Under the pieces are notes generated by a model that saw only the letters and a program-made list of their open reading frames with translations, was not told the DNA's origin and did no database searches. A DNA stretch of 50,368 nucleotides, taken from a virus. The position numbers and the translations under genes are program-made. The first letter of the stretch is position 1, and each line of letters opens with the position of its first letter. Positions 43,901-49,565 of the stretch are shown piece after piece. The stretch covers positions 1 to 50,368 of IMG/VR virus record IMGVR_UViG_3300025102_000050. One strand, given 5' to 3'.

Positions 43901-44161
43901 CTAAACAAAGAATATATTACCAAGCCCATTCTTTTTTCTTCTCAAAGGTAACCCCGCTAGGTATTTCAAGTGTGAAGGTAATACCGCGTCTTGTATTCTG
44001 TCCCATTCAATGAACATATCGTTACCCTCACCTTCCCAAAGACTTAAGTTGTAATGCTTTAAGTCGTTACCCTCACCGCTTTTTATCGCTTTATTAAGGG
44101 ATGTATTTACCTTCTCTAGTTTGTCAATTACTGACCTCGTGTATTCAATATCTCGTATCAT
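43901..44161 (-). CDS. Hypothetical protein (86 aa)
   Basis: Not recognised. A helical start (IRDIEYTRSVIDKLEKVNTS) carries twice the short block GEGNDL/GEGNDM, followed by 'FIEWDRIQDAVLPSHLKYLAG' and a basic, aromatic tail. No membrane segment. It is the last gene before palindrome copy 11. Its upstream neighbour is the 33-residue ORF, ending 7 bases before this start. Confidence 0.65.
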   Translation of the reverse strand: MIRDIEYTRSVIDKLEKVNTSLNKAIKSGEGNDLKHYNLSLWEGEGNDMFIEWDRIQDAVLPSHLKYLAGLPLRRKKNGLGNIFFV

Positions 44162-44168
44162 ATCTATT

Positions 44169-44270
44169 TTATTTTAAGTTGTTCTTTGCCTGTAGTATTT
44201 TGATGTACAGCCCATAGTTAAAACTATCCCAATACTCTATCCAATCTGCTATGTTAGTTGCCTTAATCAT
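44169..44270 (-). CDS. Very small protein (33 aa)
   Basis: Sequence begins MIKATNIADWIEYWDSF and ends QAKNNLK. The ATG overlaps the stop codon of the upstream 77-residue gene (ATGATTAA arrangement), which supports translation by coupling. It fills what would otherwise be a 100-base gap. It is rich in aromatic residues and probably helical. Too short to assign; it may be a small regulator or inhibitor. Confidence 0.55.
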   Translation of the reverse strand: MIKATNIADWIEYWDSFNYGLYIKILQAKNNLK

Positions 44271-44496
44271 TTACATTGTTATTTATAGATTCCTCCACCT
44301 TCTTAAGTCTTTCCATCTTCTCCTCATCTGATATTTCATCCCAATCAGATGGCTTCTCCCAATGTGGATTAAAACTTTTCATTGTAGAAAATACTATGCG
44401 CTCTTTGTACTCAACCTTTTCTTTTAAGGTATTTTTTTCACTACCCATTTCTCCTATTACTAAGAACATTTTCATTAAATCTATCTTGTTACTCAT
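44263..44496 (-). CDS. Hypothetical protein (77 aa)
   Basis: Not recognised. It starts MSNKIDLMKMFLVIGEMGSE, then carries 'SFNPHWEKPSDWDEISDEEKMERLKKVEES', a charged helical tail. It is one of a string of small acidic proteins (44169-45599) in tight same-strand order, as in the early regions of many phages where host take-over proteins lie. Neighbour gaps are 2 bases or overlaps, so the genes form one unit. Confidence 0.65.
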   Translation of the reverse strand: MSNKIDLMKMFLVIGEMGSEKNTLKEKVEYKERIVFSTMKSFNPHWEKPSDWDEISDEEKMERLKKVEESINNNVND

Positions 44497-44498
44497 CT

Positions 44499-44753
44499 CT
44501 ATTGTTTTTTAATTGTTAGTGATTCCTCTTCGTCTTCCTCATAGTAAGATTCTATGTTGTCCTCTTCTAAGATTTCCATCTCATCAGTCTTCCAACCTGT
44601 TACTATGCACTCCCTTATCGAAACATATTGTGGCTTGTCCTTTTTGGATTCGTTGTAGTGTTTCATTGCCTCTGATTTGTTTGGGTAATAACTTGGATAG
44701 TCCCTGCCGTTCCAATCACTTTCCCATACTGAATATATCTTTGTTGTGCTCAT
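44499..44753 (-). CDS. Hypothetical acidic protein (84 aa)
   Basis: Not recognised. The N-terminal half has aromatic blocks (KIYSVWESDWNGRDYPSYYP), and the last third is extremely acidic (MEILEEDNIESYYEEDEEES). Very acidic tails are seen in DNA-mimic and host-inhibitor proteins, but nothing specific supports that here. There is a 2-base gap to each neighbour. Confidence 0.65.
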   Translation of the reverse strand: MSTTKIYSVWESDWNGRDYPSYYPNKSEAMKHYNESKKDKPQYVSIRECIVTGWKTDEMEILEEDNIESYYEEDEEESLTIKKQ

Positions 44754-44755
44754 CT

Positions 44756-44971
44756 CTATTGGTTTTCGTCTGTTAAAAAATCGTTGTACTCAAACTTACC
44801 TGTCTTTATGTATTGGTAAATCTCTTCCTTGTATACGTGCTCATACTTGAACAGTGTGTCCGGGGTATCAATAGTCAACGTGTAAAGTTTTCTTCCGTCG
44901 TTGGTCTGTTCTCCCATTCTTTCGACCTGTCCTTTCATCAACAGGCATATAAAAATAATTGTCTTAAACAT
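44756..44971 (-). CDS. Hypothetical protein with short hydrophobic N-terminus (71 aa)
   Basis: Not recognised. Starts MFKTIIFICLLMKG, a short hydrophobic stretch that could be a weak membrane anchor or signal, followed by an acidic/aromatic body (FKYEHVYKEEIYQYIKTGKF). An alternative start at the internal Met (RMGEQTNDGRKLYTL) would remove the hydrophobic part. It belongs to the small-protein cluster. Confidence 0.6.
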   Translation of the reverse strand: MFKTIIFICLLMKGQVERMGEQTNDGRKLYTLTIDTPDTLFKYEHVYKEEIYQYIKTGKFEYNDFLTDENQ

Positions 44972-44972
44972 T

Positions 44973-45194
44973 TTATTTGGTTTTAATTGTGTTATAATAA
45001 TTTTGTCCGTGATATAAGATGACTTTCTCTATGGCTTTCTCCACATCATCAACATCCTCGTCTATGTCATCAGCCAAGTTCACGTACACCGTAAGTTGAC
45101 ACTCGCGCATATCATCCAACATGTTTTCTAATCCTGTTGGATTACCACTGCTTCCGTATCTTTTCTCTATGGCTTTTGTAATTTTAGTTTTCAT
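44973..45194 (-). CDS. Hypothetical protein (73 aa)
   Basis: Not recognised. Contains 'QLTVYVNLADDIDEDVDDVEKAIEKVI', which suggests a small alpha/beta fold with an acidic loop, and a basic N-terminus (KTKITKAIEKRYGSSGN). One base separates it from the gene after it and 3 bases from the gene before it. Probably part of the early small-protein operon. Confidence 0.65.
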   Translation of the reverse strand: MKTKITKAIEKRYGSSGNPTGLENMLDDMRECQLTVYVNLADDIDEDVDDVEKAIEKVILYHGQNYYNTIKTK

Positions 45195-45197
45195 AAT

Positions 45198-45599
45198 CTA
45201 TTCCGTTATTAGTTCGTGATTGTCATCGAAGACTCTTGCATCTTCGCCATACCTAACCACAACATCTCCGTTGTATATCCAAGGGCCACCCTTTTTGTCT
45301 TCCTCGCTCAATGTTTCGTGGTGGGCAAGGTCTGACTCACTGAAGTAGGAAACCTCGTTACCATCTTCCATGTTGAGACCTATACAAATTTTGTAGTACC
45401 CCCATCCCGTTGGTATCTCTACACCTATCCAAGTTGGTGATGCTTCGTTGATTATAACCTCGTGCTCATCTGCTACCTCTTGCAGGTAGTTCTCATCAAA
45501 TTCAACCTCTCCTTGCAGGTATCCTATGATTCTTTCTTTTGATTCCATTGGAAGTATATGCTTATCAATAAAATCTTTTTTGTTCATTACCTTTTTCAT
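45198..45599 (-). CDS. Hypothetical protein (133 aa)
   Basis: Not recognised. The start is set at 45599 (MKKVMNKKDFIDKHILPMES) since the longer frame to 45635 would be read through palindrome copy 12. The middle carries 'GVEIPTGWGYYKICIGLNME' and 'ESDLAHHETLSEEDKKGGPW', and the end a strand pair (GDVVVRYGEDARVFDD). Soluble and acidic. First gene after the palindrome in the transcription direction. Confidence 0.68.
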   Translation of the reverse strand: MKKVMNKKDFIDKHILPMESKERIIGYLQGEVEFDENYLQEVADEHEVIINEASPTWIGVEIPTGWGYYKICIGLNMEDGNEVSYFSESDLAHHETLSEEDKKGGPWIYNGDVVVRYGEDARVFDDNHELITE

Positions 45600-45614
45600 T
45601 TTATTTGGTTTGTG

Positions 45615-45640
45615 AACGAGTGTCGCTGACGACACCCGTT
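45615..45640. repeat. Dispersed palindrome copy 12 with extended arms
   Basis: Core GTGTCG/CGACAC around CTGA at 45620-45635. The outer AACG and CGTT also pair after one A-C mismatch. Intergenic, 16 bases upstream of the 133-residue protein start and 14 bases after the upstream gene's stop. Confidence 0.82.
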
Positions 45641-45653
45641 CTGATTTGTAATA

Positions 45654-46403
45654 TTAAAGTGTACCTTCTACACCATCCTCGTCTTCGTATGTGTAGTTGC
45701 TGTTCGATAACTTAAGTTCTGATGTGTCAGCGAATGGAGTGCCCTCTAATGTAGGCATGTCCTGTTGGAAGTCATACACACTTAAGTTAGTTGCAAGATA
45801 TTCTTTTATGTTCACGTCTCCGGGAATCTCAATAGTTCTGCTCTGCTTTCTTGTGAATGTCTCAACAACCGACACCGTAACCTGTTGTGTCTCCGGACGT
45901 ACGAAGTCAATCATAAACTGCTTGACCTTCTCGTCCATTGACAGACCGTGGTATGTCTTGTATTCGAATCGTGAAGGAAGTGTTCTGAAGTTGCCCGAAT
46001 AAACTTTAGCAAACAATTTAGTTGTCTCTGATGTCCATTTAAACTCACTTGTATCAGCCACCTCATTGGTTTCTTCTGCCTGTACTTTCTTCTCTGCCTT
46101 TCTTTTCACGCTCTCCTTGACATAGGCATTTGCATCCTCAAGAAGTAGCCTCACATGTAGTGGGCTTATCTCTGATAGGTCTCTAAACTCCAACACCGCA
46201 GAGCCTCTGCCTCTCTTGTGTGGGTTTTTCTTTACCGGTAATACCCTGCACCATTTTCTGTCGATTGCAAATCTGTCAAGGCCATTGCGTACCCCAAACT
46301 CTTTTGCTAAATCTTTCACCTCAGTTCTTGTGAGGGTTTTCTTTGATAGTTCATTAAAGAACCTTACTGCTCTGTCGAGCGCACCTTCTCTTTTTTGTGC
46401 CAT
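45654..46403 (-). CDS. Hypothetical protein (249 aa), possible DNA-binding N-terminus
   Basis: The start is set at 46403 (MAQKREGALDRAVRFFNELS), behind the leader CAAATAAAATG; the frame to 46430 would run through the upstream hairpin. The N-terminal 60 residues look like a helix-turn-helix (KKTLTRTEVKDLAKEFGVRN), followed by a basic loop (KKNPHKRGRGSAVLEF) and a Lys/Glu-rich helix. The C-terminal half is beta-rich (VTVSVVETFTRKQSRTIEIP). It may be a regulator or nucleoid-type protein. I know no exact family. Confidence 0.65.
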   Translation of the reverse strand: MAQKREGALDRAVRFFNELSKKTLTRTEVKDLAKEFGVRNGLDRFAIDRKWCRVLPVKKNPHKRGRGSAVLEFRDLSEISPLHVRLLLEDANAYVKESVKRKAEKKVQAEETNEVADTSEFKWTSETTKLFAKVYSGNFRTLPSRFEYKTYHGLSMDEKVKQFMIDFVRPETQQVTVSVVETFTRKQSRTIEIPGDVNIKEYLATNLSVYDFQQDMPTLEGTPFADTSELKLSNSNYTYEDEDGVEGTL

Positions 46404-46417
46404 TTTATTTGATTTGT

Positions 46418-46439
46418 GAGGCTCGCTCAAGCAAGCCTC
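46418..46439. other. Intergenic hairpin unlike the dispersed palindrome
   Basis: GAGGCT and AGCCTC pair, with an inner GC/GC pair around TCAA. It occupies the slot between two small genes where the GTGTC/GACAC palindrome is found elsewhere, but has a different sequence. No U-run follows on the - strand, so it looks like an mRNA stability or processing hairpin. Confidence 0.55.
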
Positions 46440-46452
46440 TGATTTATATTCA

Positions 46453-46878
46453 TTATATTACCCAACCTTCTTGAAGATTAAATTTATTTATCTCATAATC
46501 TGATACGTATGCTGATATCAACCACGAGTCATCACATTCAGACATGTGCTTCTTGGATTTTCCGTAGTCTATACTTACGCTTCTACCCAATAGAGAGTTT
46601 AACTCTGATAAAAAATCAGACACCTCTTCTATGTTTCCTTTAAAGAAAGTGCTTATCTGTTTATCATAACCCTCTTCAAATTTATTCTTTGTTAGGTCAA
46701 GTAGATTCATCACGTCTCCTATCGCATACTCCTCCTCACATCCCATATACTTATCCTCTAGGTGCTTACGTCTCTCCTCTAAGATTTCTTTTAGGTAATC
46801 AATTCTACCGATTACATCTTCTTCGCCTTGAATAGCCCCTGCTATTTCTTCTGCTGTTAATTTAATTAATGATTTCAT
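46453..46878 (-). CDS. Hypothetical helical protein (141 aa)
   Basis: Not recognised. Mostly helical, with an acidic N-terminal region (SLIKLTAEEIAGAIQGEEDV), a charged central coil (LKEILEERRKHLEDKYMGCE) and 'RSVSIDYGKSKKHMSECDDS' near the end. It is the first gene downstream of hammerhead element 1, so its mRNA would begin with the ribozyme's 3' product, a leader of about 65 bases. Confidence 0.68.
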   Translation of the reverse strand: MKSLIKLTAEEIAGAIQGEEDVIGRIDYLKEILEERRKHLEDKYMGCEEEYAIGDVMNLLDLTKNKFEEGYDKQISTFFKGNIEEVSDFLSELNSLLGRSVSIDYGKSKKHMSECDDSWLISAYVSDYEINKFNLQEGWVI

Positions 46879-46900
46879 CTTGTTAAGTTTTATTAAATTT

Positions 46901-46949
46901 CCGTTTCATCGTTTTCGAATCATCAGCCGGGACACACATCCCGATACGG
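46901..46949 (-). ncRNA. Hammerhead ribozyme, type III, element 1
   Basis: Read on the - strand: stem III CCGU/ACGG, cleavage triplet GUA, stem I UCGGGA/UCCCGG closed by a UGUGUG loop, core CUGAUGA (46926-46920), stem II UCG/CGA with AAAA loop and a U-U pair at its base, then GAAA. Predicted cut lies between 46945 and 46944. All three stems differ in sequence from the other two elements but keep pairing. It lies between the GATase-GGCT gene and the 141-residue gene, 2 bases after palindrome copy 13 in the RNA. Confidence 0.88.
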
Positions 46950-46951
46950 GA

Positions 46952-46973
46952 GGAGTGTCGTGCACGACACTCC
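46952..46973. repeat. Dispersed palindrome copy 13, next to hammerhead 1
   Basis: Perfect 22-base palindrome: GGAGTGTCGTG and its complement CACGACACTCC. Its flanks ACGGG (46946-46950) and CCCGT (46973-46977) are also complementary, and ACGGG includes the complement of hammerhead stem III. Confidence 0.88.
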
Positions 46974-47008
46974 CCGTTTGAGTCAGACTAAAACTTACTA
47001 AAATCTGA

Positions 47009-48130
47009 CTACGTGTACCATTCTCCACAGGTCTCGCAGTAGTAGTTACCCCAACCGTCGAATGCGAAGTTGTTGGAATTGCACTTTACATTACTGCACT
47101 GCTTCGGGGTACTGAATGCTGTACCTTTGTCGTCTGCGTTGCAGTCGTCGAACAGGTCTGCAATCTTAGTGACCGCAGGCTTTGTAACAGGCTTCCTGTA
47201 TGTTTTAGTGTACGTACTTTTGCTGTTGAATGAATAGCCCTTGTAAGGTCTATACTCCTGCGTGTAGGTCTTTAAGAATTTGTGATGAGGCTTTAGTTCC
47301 ACCGTTGGATTGAAGTACAACCAACATAAAATCTCTTTACCCTTGACCATTACGGTAATCTGCTCGCGCTTGTACCATATCGGGTGACCTTCAAGGCTGT
47401 CAACGTTCTCGAAAGTTTGGTCTGATACCTTGAACACATCCACCTTAATGTTATGACCTATGCCGGGCTTGTTTATCACATACGGCAGGCCGTCTTTGAT
47501 TAGAGGGTATTTGTTTTTGGTCTTACCACCGCCTACATATTTTGAGCCTTTAAGATAGTGGTAGTAGTTGCTGTACCCTTTCTTTAGTGTACCATACACC
47601 GCTATGACGTTTGTTTCCAAGACGTTTGCTTTTGAGAACCATACACCGTCGTGATACGTAAACAATTCCCTGTTGTAGATTTGGAACGAACGATTGCGCG
47701 TGTTTATTGAAACAAACCTGCAATAGTTGAGCGCGTTCGAATCTTGTATTTTAAGGTGCTCTTTCCAATACTTGCGGGGTATATCCCCAAGTTCATTCGC
47801 CAACTCTTGCGAGTCAGTCACCTTGTCGTTTCCATATCCCCAAGCGGTTCCGTTCATCATTAGAAGTTCATCCGTCTTCGCTCCGCATACGAATGGGTGC
47901 GTATTCTCTTTGGATATCTTTCCAACCGTTGCGTATCTGAAGTGCGCTATAAACGGGCGGTGCTTGTTCTCATCTGAGGTCAATACACCATACTCCTTTG
48001 AGTCGTGTCGTGTTACCTCGAACGTGTCTAGCCATACTATGCCTAGTCCATGAGGGTTCTTCCTTGCGCTTGTTTTAGCCACCTCGCGAGATAGTGGTTT
48101 GTCTTTTTGTTTTACGATAATTACACACAT
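47009..48130 (-). CDS. GATase II-GGCT-zinc ribbon fusion protein (373 aa)
   Basis: Three domains. 1-170 is a class II glutamine amidotransferase (Ntn hydrolase): Cys2 becomes the nucleophile after Met removal (MCVIIV), with R65 in IAHFRYATVG and N93-G94 in LMMNGTAWG. About 175-290 is a gamma-glutamyl cyclotransferase/AIG2-like domain: AVYGTLKKG (177-185) and the catalytic Glu E247 in VDSLEGHPIWYKRE. The C-terminus is a zinc ribbon (C345, C350, C365, C368). Families of this type occur with amidoligases in predicted peptide-modification operons, and an amidoligase is encoded at the end of this window. It has its own promoter and a structured leader upstream. Confidence 0.88.
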   Translation of the reverse strand: MCVIIVKQKDKPLSREVAKTSARKNPHGLGIVWLDTFEVTRHDSKEYGVLTSDENKHRPFIAHFRYATVGKISKENTHPFVCGAKTDELLMMNGTAWGYGNDKVTDSQELANELGDIPRKYWKEHLKIQDSNALNYCRFVSINTRNRSFQIYNRELFTYHDGVWFSKANVLETNVIAVYGTLKKGYSNYYHYLKGSKYVGGGKTKNKYPLIKDGLPYVINKPGIGHNIKVDVFKVSDQTFENVDSLEGHPIWYKREQITVMVKGKEILCWLYFNPTVELKPHHKFLKTYTQEYRPYKGYSFNSKSTYTKTYRKPVTKPAVTKIADLFDDCNADDKGTAFSTPKQCSNVKCNSNNFAFDGWGNYYCETCGEWYT

Positions 48131-48146
48131 AATTATTTAGTTTTGT

Positions 48147-48208
48147 GGGCGGTCTCGTTGTCGATACCGAGCCCTGTTGGTGAGCGGTGCTTGTGTAGGT
48201 GACCGCTC
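48147..48208 (-). other. Structured mRNA leader of the GATase-GGCT gene
   Basis: Two hairpins fill the leader between promoter and start. GAGCGGT/ACCGCTC sits at 48182-48208. The second is GGG plus CTCG with CGAG plus CCC at 48147-48174, which can alternatively fold as GGT-TCG/CGA-ACC at 48151-48168. Alternative folds close to a start codon suggest a regulatory leader; no known riboswitch or ribozyme core was recognised. Confidence 0.5.
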
Positions 48209-48237
48209 GTCTACCTGTGTTTTGTTTATGATTTATA

Positions 48238-48268
48238 CAAGTATACGACATAAATTTGACAATTCCAA
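48238..48268 (-). promoter_or_regulatory. - strand promoter of the GATase-GGCT gene
   Basis: On the - strand TTTG (48268-48265) and TATACTTG (48245-48238) are 19 bases apart, the usual Bacteroidetes spacing between -33 TTG and -7 TAnnTTTG. The -7 box has one mismatch. The transcript would start near 48230, giving a leader of about 100 bases. Confidence 0.6.
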
Positions 48269-48291
48269 ATTTTGCAGTATTTTTTTTTTTA

Positions 48292-48309
48292 GTGTCTTTA
48301 AGAAGACAC
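48292..48309. repeat. Dispersed palindrome copy 14 (tandem)
   Basis: Arms GTGTCTT/AAGACAC around TAAG, 2 bases longer than most copies. Next to copy 15, so this gap holds two in tandem, downstream of the 106-residue gene and upstream of the GATase promoter. A run of ten T lies beside it on the + strand. Confidence 0.78.
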
Positions 48310-48311
48310 CT

Positions 48312-48329
48312 AGTGTCTTCAACGACACT
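48312..48329. repeat. Dispersed palindrome copy 15 (tandem)
   Basis: Arms AGTGTC/GACACT around TTCAAC. It lies 6 bases after the stop of the 106-residue gene in transcription direction and 2 bases from copy 14. Confidence 0.85.
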
Positions 48330-48335
48330 CCTTCA

Positions 48336-48656
48336 TTAATACCATACCTCATCCAAGTCGCAGTCTTCCTGCTTACATACTTTGTCTATGTACGCGCGCA
48401 TGTGTTTCCTGTTATCGAATGTTTTATTCACGTACTTGTCTGTCCCGTTCGGCATTCTGAATTTTATCTGCGCCTGTATTGAGTCGGTGCTTTCTTCTCT
48501 CTTTGTCATTAATTTTTTCACGTAATTAATAGTGTCGTATGCCTGTGCTATCTTTCCCTTCAACATTTTTTCGCTGTCGTCAGTGAAATGGTATTCCTCA
48601 TTCAAAACATTCATTGCCTTCTTGAGTCTTTCGATTTTCTCTTTATTGCTTGTCAT
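48336..48656 (-). CDS. Hypothetical protein (106 aa)
   Basis: The start is set at 48656 (MTSNKEKIERLKKAMNVLNE), overlapping the stop of the upstream small gene (TAATG). It has an N-terminal helix pair and then a strand-rich half (SIQAQIKFRMPNGTDKYVNK) ending KQEDCDLDEVWY. Not recognised. It is the last gene before the tandem palindromes, within the amidoligase-GATase stretch, so a link to that system is possible but unproven. Confidence 0.65.
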   Translation of the reverse strand: MTSNKEKIERLKKAMNVLNEEYHFTDDSEKMLKGKIAQAYDTINYVKKLMTKREESTDSIQAQIKFRMPNGTDKYVNKTFDNRKHMRAYIDKVCKQEDCDLDEVWY

Positions 48657-48832
48657 TACTTTAGTTTTTTTATTGTTAGTTCTTTTCTCTGCAGTGTAGG
48701 ATATTCCTGCCGGAGAATTGTAAACGCCTTGTCTATGGCCTCCCATTTGGAGTGACCGGAGAGGGACATCCCTCTCCAATCTCCTAACCTGCGCTTGCAG
48801 GTTATGTGGTAGTAAAATTGTCTTTCTACCAC
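48656..48832 (-). CDS. Small protein (58 aa) overlapping three hairpins
   Basis: GTG start at 48832, overlapping the stop of the 34-residue membrane gene (GTGGTAG). It reads MVERQFYYHITCKRRLG, then DWRGMSLSGHSKWEAIDKAF and a helical, basic end. An inner ATG at 48769 would give 37 residues. Three consecutive hairpins (48758-48777, 48786-48803, 48806-48832) lie within its first 25 codons and include both possible start codons, so translation may be controlled by folding. Not recognised. Confidence 0.5.
   Translation of the reverse strand: MVERQFYYHITCKRRLGDWRGMSLSGHSKWEAIDKAFTILRQEYPTLQRKELTIKKLK
48758..48832 (-). other. Three tandem hairpins around a start codon
   Basis: On the - strand: GTGGTAG pairs with CTACCAC (48832-48806), AACCTGC with GCAGGTT around a 4-base loop (48803-48786), and GGAGAGGG with CCCTCTCC around AUGU (48777-48758). 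The last places an ATG exactly in the 4-base loop with a purine-rich, SD-like stem 5' of it. This looks like an RNA-folding switch, or a separate structured RNA rather than coding. Confidence 0.6.
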
Positions 48833-48930
48833 GTGCCCAAAATTATTTGAGCAATCGTGTACCCTCCGAATCCTACAACGAGGGGTGTAATTGCGATGAG
48901 CGTTAACTCAATCTTTTTAAGTGTCTTCAT
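48826..48930 (-). CDS. Small membrane protein (34 aa)
   Basis: Starts MKTLKKIELTLIAITPLVVG and ends AQIILGTW. One hydrophobic helix with a basic N-terminus. The stop overlaps the next start. It begins 29 bases after hammerhead element 2 and would be the first gene of that ribozyme's 3' product. One of four very small membrane proteins in a row, between the amidoligase and GATase genes. Confidence 0.6.
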   Translation of the reverse strand: MKTLKKIELTLIAITPLVVGFGGYTIAQIILGTW

Positions 48931-48958
48931 GTGTTTGAATTTATGAAGGTTTGTAAAT

Positions 48959-49007
48959 CCGTTTCAACCTTTTGGTATCATCAGTCAGTGCACACACACT
49001 GAAACGG
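48959..49007 (-). ncRNA. Hammerhead ribozyme, type III, element 2
   Basis: - strand reading: stem III CCGU/ACGG, cleavage triplet GUU, stem I UCAGUG/CACUGA with UGUGUG loop (six perfect pairs), core CUGAUGA (48984-48978), stem II ACC/GGU with AAAA loop and a U-U base at the junction, then GAAA. Predicted cut between 49003 and 49002. It lies between the 31- and 34-residue membrane protein genes, 2 bases after palindrome copy 16 in the RNA. Confidence 0.88.
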
Positions 49008-49009
49008 CA

Positions 49010-49031
49010 GGAGTGTCGTTGAAGACACTCC
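49010..49031. repeat. Dispersed palindrome copy 16, next to hammerhead 2
   Basis: Arms GGAGTGTC/GACACTCC around GTTGAA. The outer CGG (49005-49007) can pair with CCG (49031-49033) past a small bulge, so the palindrome stem can be extended by the strand of hammerhead stem III. Confidence 0.85.
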
Positions 49032-49037
49032 CGGTGC

Positions 49038-49133
49038 TTACGTTTTATCCTGCTTGCACATCCATAGGAAAAGACCTATGTTGATTGCAAAGAACGATAT
49101 AACAAACACTATCTTAATGGTTTCTTCGCTCAT
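49038..49133 (-). CDS. Small membrane protein (31 aa)
   Basis: Starts MSEETIKIVFVISFFAIN and ends FLWMCKQDKT. A short acidic N-terminus, one hydrophobic helix and a basic tail. The ATG follows the upstream stop by one base. It is the last gene of the segment before palindrome copy 16 and hammerhead 2. Similar tiny proteins may act as small inhibitors of host envelope functions, but this is only a guess. Confidence 0.6.
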   Translation of the reverse strand: MSEETIKIVFVISFFAINIGLFLWMCKQDKT

Positions 49134-49134
49134 C

Positions 49135-49293
49135 TTAGTGTAGTTTATAGGTTTTAATTATGTTGTCTAATCTTTGTTGCTCTCGCTTTGCAATCTCAAC
49201 TGAATTAAACACTTGTAAAAGCATTCCGAATGCGATTATCAATATCACTACCGCAATTCCGAAGCCTACTTTTGTCTCTGTGTCGTGTCTCAT
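49135..49293 (-). CDS. Small membrane protein (52 aa)
   Basis: Starts MRHDTETKVGFGIAVVILII and ends NIIKTYKLH. One hydrophobic helix (about residues 9-27) followed by a charged helix (SVEIAKREQQRLDN). It overlaps nothing, but has gaps of only 1 and 2 bases to its neighbours and an A-rich leader (ACCAATAGAGATG). A possible holin- or spanin-type shape, but far from the lysis cassette. Confidence 0.65.
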   Translation of the reverse strand: MRHDTETKVGFGIAVVILIIAFGMLLQVFNSVEIAKREQQRLDNIIKTYKLH

Positions 49294-49295
49294 CT

Positions 49296-49490
49296 CTATT
49301 GGTTTTTATTTTGGTTTCTACTTTGCTGTGATGCTTCAAAGATGCACCCCCACATTATCAACGTTGTTAGTCCTGCAACAATTAATAGGCCGTTACAATT
49401 TAGGTGTATCGCCTGCTCTATCGACAGGAGAGAAAATACTCCGCATACTACCGCGAACATACATAGGAAATCAAATTTTAAGTTTTTCAT
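49296..49490 (-). CDS. Small membrane protein with two helices (64 aa)
   Basis: Two hydrophobic segments, about residues 6-24 (FDFLCMFAVVCGVFSLLS) and 34-51 (GLLIVAGLTTLIMWGCIF), joined by a short polar loop and ending in a basic/polar tail (EASQQSRNQNKNQ). It is the first gene downstream of hammerhead element 3 and leads the run of four small membrane proteins. A superinfection-exclusion or envelope-inhibition role is conceivable for such clusters. Confidence 0.7.
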   Translation of the reverse strand: MKNLKFDFLCMFAVVCGVFSLLSIEQAIHLNCNGLLIVAGLTTLIMWGCIFEASQQSRNQNKNQ

Positions 49491-49511
49491 CTTATAAGTT
49501 TTATTAAGTTA

Positions 49512-49562
49512 CCTGTTTCGTCCTTTTGGACTCATCAGCGTAGGCACACACCTACGGACAGG
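49512..49562 (-). ncRNA. Hammerhead ribozyme, type III, element 3 (canonical)
   Basis: The most canonical of the three. - strand reading: stem III CCUGU/ACAGG, cleavage triplet GUC, stem I CGUAGG/CCUACG with UGUGUG loop, core CUGAUGA (49538-49532), stem II GUCC/GGAC with AAAA loop including the usual G-C base at the junction, then GAAA. Every conserved nucleotide is present. Predicted cut between 49557 and 49556. It lies between the amidoligase gene and the first small membrane gene, 3 bases after palindrome copy 17 in the RNA. Confidence 0.93.
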
Positions 49563-49565
49563 AGA

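Noticed and set aside
44578-44590. A further CUGAUGA on the - strand that could be a fourth hammerhead
   Set aside because: After a possible short stem II (GAU/AUC) the next bases are UUA instead of GAAA, and no stem I or III pairing is found. It is inside the coding frame of the 84-residue protein.
48147-48208. The structured leader as a further self-cleaving ribozyme
   Set aside because: No hammerhead, twister or other ribozyme core could be matched to its stems. Kept only as a possible regulatory leader.
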